64,000 nt of DNA from Hepsetus odoe (taxonomy: Eukaryota; Chordata; Actinopteri; Characiformes; Hepsetidae): assembly GCA_017165825.1 (NCBI GenBank), contig CM029372.1, forward strand, positions 1,680,445 through 1,744,444, read 5' to 3'. Below, piece after piece: positions 58,054 through 64,000 of the stretch; within the stretch, counting starts at the first letter, position 1, and each line of letters opens with the position of its first letter. The notes under the pieces were generated by a model. It did no database searches, was not told where the DNA came from, and saw nothing but the letters and a program-made list of their open reading frames with translations. A program made the position numbers and the translations under genes.

Positions 58054-61000
58054 TCATTGCACAACACAATCACTTTTTTTCTTTTCTTGGCATCTTGGAG
58101 GTGGCCAAGAATAGACATTTGCATCAGTTATTTTTTGCAGAGGGTTTGTACTTGATGAAGGTTTCTGTGCATGGACACCAGAAGAGGCTGCTTGGGGAAT
58201 GGAAACTTCTGAGAAGCCCTGAGGGCAAGACAGAGCATGAGCTGAAGTGGACACTGAGACTCTGTGCCCGCTTGTTGAGAGAGAAACGGGAGAAGAATGA
58301 TCACAGAGAAAAGGTTTAGTCTTGGTTGGAGAACTCTGTAGAACTGTAAATGAATCCAAAACATCACTGTCTAAATGAGAGCACTCAAATTCGCCAAGAC
58401 TTGGTAATTTTTGTGAACTTTTCAGCTGATTCCAAGGTGCTGGCTCAGTAAAGTCAGAGGTGCTAGATGACACAAATGCTTTCTGGTTTGTAGCACTCTT
58501 AAATCGATCAGTGTTACCTGAAGAGCTAGCTTTTACAGAAAGACAAGAGGCAGGAGAATAATCAAAGCTGAAATTTGGGGTATTGGCTGAGGAATCTTGC
58601 TGTAAGGTCTGAAGTGTTGGTTCAGAGATGCATAATGACACAGAATCTTGATGGGGTTTAGAACTTTTAGGGAGAACAGTGATATCTGATAAGCCAGGCT
58701 TATTTAAGATCAGCTGATGATCTTCTGGCTTCACTGGAACTTCAATACCAGCTACCAGGTCCTGACCAGACATTGAGGGCAACTCGGAGGAATTATACTG
58801 AGCTACAGAGAGAGCTTCTGGATAGAACACATGGTCAGTTTTTGGAACAGTTTTAACCAGAATATCAAACAGAAGATGGGAAGAAGCTAAGGATGTTGTT
58901 TCCACAACATCAGTGAGAAGGTTTCCCACTGAATTAGTGCCATCAGAAGTGAAAGCTGGTTCTTTACTGGTTGAACTAGCATCATATTTCTTCAGAAATG
59001 AGCCTTGAGAAATCATACTTGGCAGGCGGCTTACTTCAGCAGTAGGGTCAGAGAAAAAAGAGGTTGGACTGGTTACTGAAAGAGCCGCTGGTTTTGACGT
59101 AGAGGTAATGTCATTTATTTCTGGTTGAGCCAGAGACACTGAAGGCTGGAGATTTATAACAGGTTCATGAAATTTCTTCTCTTCATATGTTATCAGGAAC
59201 TCTGGGTACACCTGTGATCTTTCAAACACCACATAAATGGTGGGCTCTCGAATGTCATTTACACAGCTATCATAAAGGGTGCCTGTTGCATCTTTGGCTG
59301 GAGGTCGACGGTAATGAGATGCCCCCCTGGTGTACTGTCCGATCAGTACCCTGCAAGCAAACATGCATCTTTTTCCAAATTCATTGGTGTAATCATGGGA
59401 ATATTTTGCATCTCTGGCAAAGTAACTTCCTGCAAGAAATTGTGAAGAATAAAAATGAGCATGTCAACCTGCTACATAAAAAACAACTAGTTTAGGAACA
59501 ATCAGAGGAAACTTATTTACCTTGACCATACACTGTTCCATTGGCTCCTGATACTCTCATGTCAAAATTCTGATGGCATATAGCAGCAATGAGTGTTGAA
59601 TTGGTGCCATGGAATAACAATCGTTCCCCCTCACCATATTTCTTGTCCTTGTTTGCTTTTTTCATACGCTCTTTTTTTCTAAATAAATAAAATCAGAGTT
59701 GTTAAATGTGATATACAGTATCACCAGAAAACTAGGATTCTAACCCCCTATAGATTATATGCAGACATTCAAGTGGATATACAGTACTGTGCAAAAGTTT
59801 TAGGCAGATGTGGAAAAAATGCTGTAAACAAAAATGCTTTCAAAAAATTGAAGTGTTAATCTTTTATTTTCATCAACAAAATGCAGTGAATGAACAAAAG
59901 AGAAATCTAAATCAAATCAATATTTGGTGTGACCACCCTTTGCCTTCAAAACAGCATCAATTCTTCTAGGTACACTTGCACACTGTTTTTGAAGGAACTC
60001 GGCTGGTAGGTTGTTCCAAACATCTTGGAGAACTAACCACAGATCTTCTGTGGATGTAGGCTTCCTCACATCCTTCTGTCTGTTCATGTAATCCCAGACA
60101 CACTCGATGTTGAGATCAGGGCTCTGTGGAGGCCATACCATCATTTCCAGGACTTGAAGCTGAAAATAGTTCTTAATGACTTTGGCTGTACGTTTGGGGT
60201 TGTTGTCCTGCTGGAGAATAAATTTGGGGCCAATCATATGCCTCCCTGATGGTATTGCATGATGGATGAGCATCTGTCTGTATTTCTCAGCATTGAGAAC
60301 ACCACCAATCCTGACCAAATCTCCAACTCCATTTGCAGAAATGCAGCCCCAAACGTTCAAGGAACCTCCACCATGCTTCACAGTTGCCTGCAGACTCTCA
60401 TTATAGTTCCGCTCTCCAGCACTTTGACAAACAAACTGCCTTCTGCCACAGCCAAATATTTTTAAAATTTTGACTCATCAGTCCAGAGCACCTGCTGCCA
60501 TTTTTCTGCACCCCAGGTCCTATGTTTTCATTGGAGGTATGGCTTTTTGGCTGCAACTCTTCCATGAAGACCACTTCTGGCCAGACTTCTCCAGACAGTA
60601 GATGGGTCTACCTGGATCCCACTGGTTTCTGCCAGTTCTGAGCTGATGGCACTGCTGGACATTTTCTGATTTTGAAGGGTAATAAGCTTGATGTGTCTTT
60701 CATCTGCTGCACAAAGTTTCTTTGCCGACCACTGCGTCTACGATCCTCAACATTGCCCGTTTTTTTGTGCTTCTTCAAAAGAAATTGAACAGCACATCTT
60801 GAAACCCCAGTCTGCTTTGGAAACTTTGTCTGGGAGAGACCTTGCTGTTGCAGTATAACTACCTTGTGTCTTGTTGCTGTGCTCAATCTTGCCATGACAT
60901 GAAACTGTCTTCCACAACCTCACCTTGGTAGTAGAGTTTGGCTGTTCCTCAACCAGTTAAGCCTCCTACACAGCAGTTTCTGTTTCAGTTAATGACTGTG

Positions 61001-63787
61001 TTTCGACCTACGTGTGACATCGATGATCATTAGCATTTACCTGTTTGGTAAAATTGGTTGATCATACACCTGACTATAATCCTACAAAATCCCTGACTTT
61101 GTGCAAGTGTACCTATAAAAATTGATGCTGGTTTGAAAGCAAAAAGGTAGTAACACCAAATATTGATTTGATTTAGATTTTTCTTTTGTTCGCTCAGTTT
61201 GCATTTTGTAAATTGATCAAAATAAACAAACATTATTTAATTTTTCTGAATGCATTTTGTTTGCATTCAGAAATGCAAACAAAAAGGTGGCGGTGGTCTA
61301 GTGGTAGGATACTTGCCTACGGACCTTTGGATCAAGAGGTCCCCGGTTCGAATCCCACCTCCAGCACTACCACCACTGGGTCCCTGAGCAAGACCCTTAA
61401 CCCTGAGTTGCTCCAGGGGGACTGTCCCTGTAATTAGGACATGTAAGTCGCTCTGGATAAGAGCGTCTGCTAAATGCCCTAAATGTAAATGTAAATGTAA
61501 ATGTTTACAGCATTTATTTTACACCTGCCTAAAACTTTTGCACAGTACTGTACAGTATCTCACATTACGGTAAATATTTTATTATATCTTTTCATGGGAC
61601 AACACTGAAGATATGACACTTTGATACAATATAAAGTAGTCCATGTACAGCTTGTATAACAATGTAAATTTGCTGTCCCCTCAAAATAAATCAACACACA
61701 GCCATTAATGTCTAAACCAAAGGCAACAAAATTGAGTACACCCCTAAGTGGAAAATGTCCATATTGTGCCCAAAGTGTCTATTTTGTGTGGCCACCATTA
61801 TGTTCCAGCACTGCCTTAACCCTCTTGGGCATGGAGTTCACTAGAGCTTCACAGGTTGCCACTGGAATCCTCTTCTACTCTGGTGGATGTAAGATACCTT
61901 GTGCTCCTCCATCTTTTGTTTGAGGATGCTCCACAGTTCTTCAATAGGGTTTAGGTCTGGAGACATGCTTGGCCAGTCCAGCACCTTTACCCTCACTTTC
62001 TTTAGCAAGGTGGTCATCTTGAAGGCGTGTTTGGGGTTGTTATGTTGGAATACTGCCTTGCAGCCCAGTTTCCGAAGGGAGGAGATCATGCTCTGCTTCA
62101 GTATTTCACAGTACACATTGGCATACATGGCTCCCTCAATGAACTGTAGCTCCCCAGTGCCGGCAGCACTCATGCAGCCCCAAACCATGACACTCCTATC
62201 ACCATGCTTGACTGTAGGCAAGACACACTTGTCTTTGTTATCCTCACCTGGTTGCAGCCACACAAGGTTGACACCATCTGAACCACAGGACATGGTTCCA
62301 GTAATCCATGTCTTTAGTCTGCTTGTCTTCATCAAACTGTCTGCAGGCTTTCTTGTGCATCATCTTTAGATGAGGCTTCCTTCTGGGATGACAGCCATAC
62401 AGACCAATTTGATGCAGTGTGCGGCATATGATCCGAGCACTCACAGGTTGACCCCCCCCCACACCTTCAACCTCTGCAGCAATGCTGGTAGCACTCATAC
62501 ATCTATTTTCAAATTGCAATCTCTGGATATGACAATGAGCATGTGCACTCAATTTCTTAGGTCAACCATGGCGAAGCCTGTTCTGAGTGGAACCTGTCCT
62601 GTTAAACCACTGTATGGTCTTGGCAGACCGTGCTGCAGGTCAGTTTCAGGGTGTTGGCAATCTTTTTATAGCCTAGGCCGTCTTTATGTAGAGCAACAAA
62701 TTTTTTCAGATCCTCAAAGAGTTCTTTGCCGTGAGGTGCCATGTTGAACTTTCAGTGACCAGTGTGAGAGTGATAACACCCAAATTTAACACACTTGCTC
62801 CCCATTCACACCTGAGACCTTGTAAGGCTAATGAGTCACATGACACCAGGGAGGGGAAAATGGCTAACTGGAAACAATGTGGACATTTTTCACTTAGGGG
62901 TGTACTCACTTTTGTTGTCAGTGGTTTCGACATTAATGGCTATGTACCCTTGATCAAGGCACTGTTCCCCTAGACACTGGAAATATTTGCCCCGTTGCAT
63001 GGTGTTTATGGGTTAAATACAGAGAATGCAGAGAATTTTGTTGTGGTTTACTGAGGGCTAACAGCCTCTTTCACTTTCCCCGTAAAAATAATTTGAAATA
63101 ATGAAATTTAAAATACTACCAAAAAAAAGTTTTTAAATATTTTTTGTGGGAGTTTTCAACTATAAAGCAAGATAAAAAAAAATGCTTTCCACAAATGACC
63201 TGAATTGGTAGAAATGGATTGAAGTTGTAATGGCATTGTAATTTTGTACTCACATCTGAAAATCTTCCCATAGTTCCTTGTTCTGAACCCTTTCAATTGT
63301 TAGGATGTTAAAGTTCTTCATGGTCTTGTGGAAATGCTCCTGTACTCTGGCATAATCCTTGTCCGAATGAGGACTGAGGAGCACCCTCTGTAATTTAATG
63401 GAGAGTCAGAGTTAAAGCAGAGGTGAAAGTGAGTGAGTACGAATGTTCGCTTTAAATGCTAATTTGACGTCATACCCGAAATCCAGAGTCAGGAATTGCA
63501 GTCTTGTCCCAAAACGCAGGGATACCTTTGTAGGAGCTGGAGTGTGCACCTTTTCTGTTATAGACACAAAATAACATCTAAACATTCAAACTATAGAAAC
63601 ATTACTAGAAACCAAATTCTTAAATTGTGTATGATAATATGATAAGTTACATGTGATTCATAGGTGTCCACTTCTTGTGGAACCTCTTACCTAGCTCTAG
63701 CTCTCTGGACATCAACAGAGCAAAGAAACTTGGGCCGCCGTCTGACCATTCTCTCTGTGCCACTCATTTCATTCCTCTGCTTCATAT
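58054..63787 (-). CDS. PARP12/ZC3HAV1-like mono-ADP-ribosyltransferase, 3' exons, with CaaX tail
   Basis: Five exons in order: 63691-63787, 63476-63554, 63254-63387, 59521-59678 and 58054-59429, with matching codon phases. About 614 codons are visible; the 5' part (zinc fingers, start of WWE) lies beyond the right edge. VRRRPKF ends the WWE region, then the PARP catalytic domain follows: ERLLFHGTN (His), GSYFARDAKYSHDY (Tyr) and VYPEFLITY. Such enzymes transfer single ADP-ribose units and act in antiviral and stress responses. ZC3HAV1 itself has lost the catalytic His, so PARP12-like activity is more likely. After the domain the last exon adds about 340 Ser/Thr-rich residues without predicted fold and ends KKKSDCVVQ, a basic stretch and a CaaX box of the farnesyl type. 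Two Tc1 elements fill the 59,679-63,253 intron. A decayed paralogue lies to the left. Confidence 0.9.
58057..58068 (-). other. CaaX prenylation motif (CVVQ) of the PARP-like protein
   Basis: The last four codons are Cys-Val-Val-Gln after three Lys. ZAP-L (ZC3HAV1 long form) ends in a CaaX box directly after its PARP domain and needs it for membrane targeting. Here a similar box sits on a long disordered tail. Gln at the last position favours farnesyltransferase. Confidence 0.7.
59782..61550 (-). mobile_element. Complete Tc1-like transposon with both terminal repeats, SINE inside
   Basis: Perfect ends CAGTACTGTGCAAAAGTTTT (59,782) and its reverse complement ending at 61,550, flanked by TA on both sides. 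Reverse-strand transposase: helix-turn-helix part (ATRHKVVILQQQGLSQTK, 60,895-60,608), an Asp region WTDESKF near 60,475, and the C-terminal part QQDNNPKRTAK and QSPDLNIECVWD (60,381-59,917). A codon for Pro is missing in DLNPIE, shortening the D-E spacing from 34 to 33. Frameshifts and this deletion make it inactive. Confidence 0.92.
61286..61503 (+). mobile_element. Second-family tRNA-derived SINE, best copy
   Basis: GGTGGCGGTGGTCTAGTGGT (A-box side), GGTTCGAATCCCACC (B box), CACTGGGTCCCTGAGC body, tail AAGTCGCTCTGGATAAGAGC and (TAAATG)n. Inserted near the 5' end of the surrounding Tc1 element. Confidence 0.9.
61665..62945 (-). mobile_element. Tc1-like transposon with inactivated catalytic site
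   Basis: Inverted ends: GCCATTAATGTCTAAACC and GAGTACACCCCTAAGTG on the left; the right end matches up to about 62,940, where it is cut. Reverse-strand transposase pieces: 62,933-62,706 (N-terminus), 62,552-62,244, and 62,335-61,841 (GVNLVW, KHGDRSVMVWGCMSAAGTG, SPDLNPIEELWS). The second catalytic Asp of the usual QHDN is Asn (FQHNNPKH), and frames are broken. Confidence 0.88.
62946..63080 (+). mobile_element. First-family SINE 3' part
   Basis: ACCCTTGATCAAGGCACTGT, GGTTAAATACAGAGAATGC and TTTTGTTGTGGTTTACTG; starts where the Tc1 element stops. 63,081-63,240 holds nothing recognisable. Confidence 0.65.
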
Positions 63788-64000
63788 CTTTGATGAAATA
63801 AAAACTAATTGTCATATTAAACAAATTTTTAATCACGGTTTCTATAACAGTACAAACAAAGAAAACTATTCATTACTCTGTTACTCTACTATTAGCAGCA
63901 CTAATACTTCTCCAAGTAACATTTTTAACTGTACAGTTGTACTATTTTGTTAAACTGTAGCAAATAAAATAAGTAAAACAATACTGTTATAATGTTAAAC

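Noticed and set aside
59187..59495. Forward frame of 102 codons over the PARP exon
   Set aside because: It is antisense to a conserved PARP catalytic domain and shows no independent features.

Overview
The window looks like nuclear DNA from a ray-finned (teleost-type) fish. It has spliced genes with GT-AG introns, long AT-rich introns and many microsatellites. Its repeats are those typical of fish genomes: Tc1-like DNA transposons, an RTE-type LINE, L2 and Rex1/CR1-like LINEs, tRNA-derived SINEs and a Tf1/sushi-group Ty3 element. All identifications were made by reading; no database search was run.

Three host genes can be assigned. A tetraspanin-8-like gene (26,701-29,986, +) has nine coding exons and 253 codons before its stop. 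rab21 (34,403-42,903, -) has seven coding exons and 220 codons. The 3' five exons of a PARP12/ZC3HAV1-like mono-ADP-ribosyltransferase gene (58,054-63,787, -) enter from the right edge; its catalytic domain carries a long Ser/Thr-rich tail ending in a CaaX box. TSPAN8 and RAB21 are also near neighbours on human chromosome 12q21, although here they converge. Two weaker signs of genes lie on the left: a well-spliced 299-nt open exon of unknown identity (14,302-14,600, -) and a CpG-rich promoter-like block (16,650-17,400).

Two large pseudogenes stand out. At 1-1,930 (-) an intronless coiled-coil copy resembling RRBP1/kinectin is interrupted by a degenerate eRF1 (etf1) segment. At 49,092-54,530 (-) a second PARP12-like gene survives only as zinc-finger, WWE and catalytic exons with stops and frameshifts, split by RTE insertions.

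Most of the rest is mobile DNA, much of it nested. 3.0-11.6 kb: Tc1 fragments, a reverse-strand Rex1/CR1-like LINE and an RTE copy interrupted by another LINE. 14.7-19.6 kb: RTE copy B with a SINE inside, SINE tails and a Tc1 5' half. 19.9-25.1 kb: a full-length sushi element (5-bp target duplication AGATG, nearly identical LTRs, self-priming signature) inserted into a LINE. 43.65-46.9 kb: a long L2-type LINE. 47.4-48.9 kb: a Tc1 with a solo LTR in it. 49.5-58.0 kb: three RTE copies around the PARP pseudogene. 59.8-63.1 kb: two Tc1 elements and SINE pieces in a PARP intron. Several SINEs share 3' tails with LINEs in the same window, as expected for SINEs copied by LINE enzymes. No CRISPR array, rRNA gene or convincing functional tRNA gene was seen.
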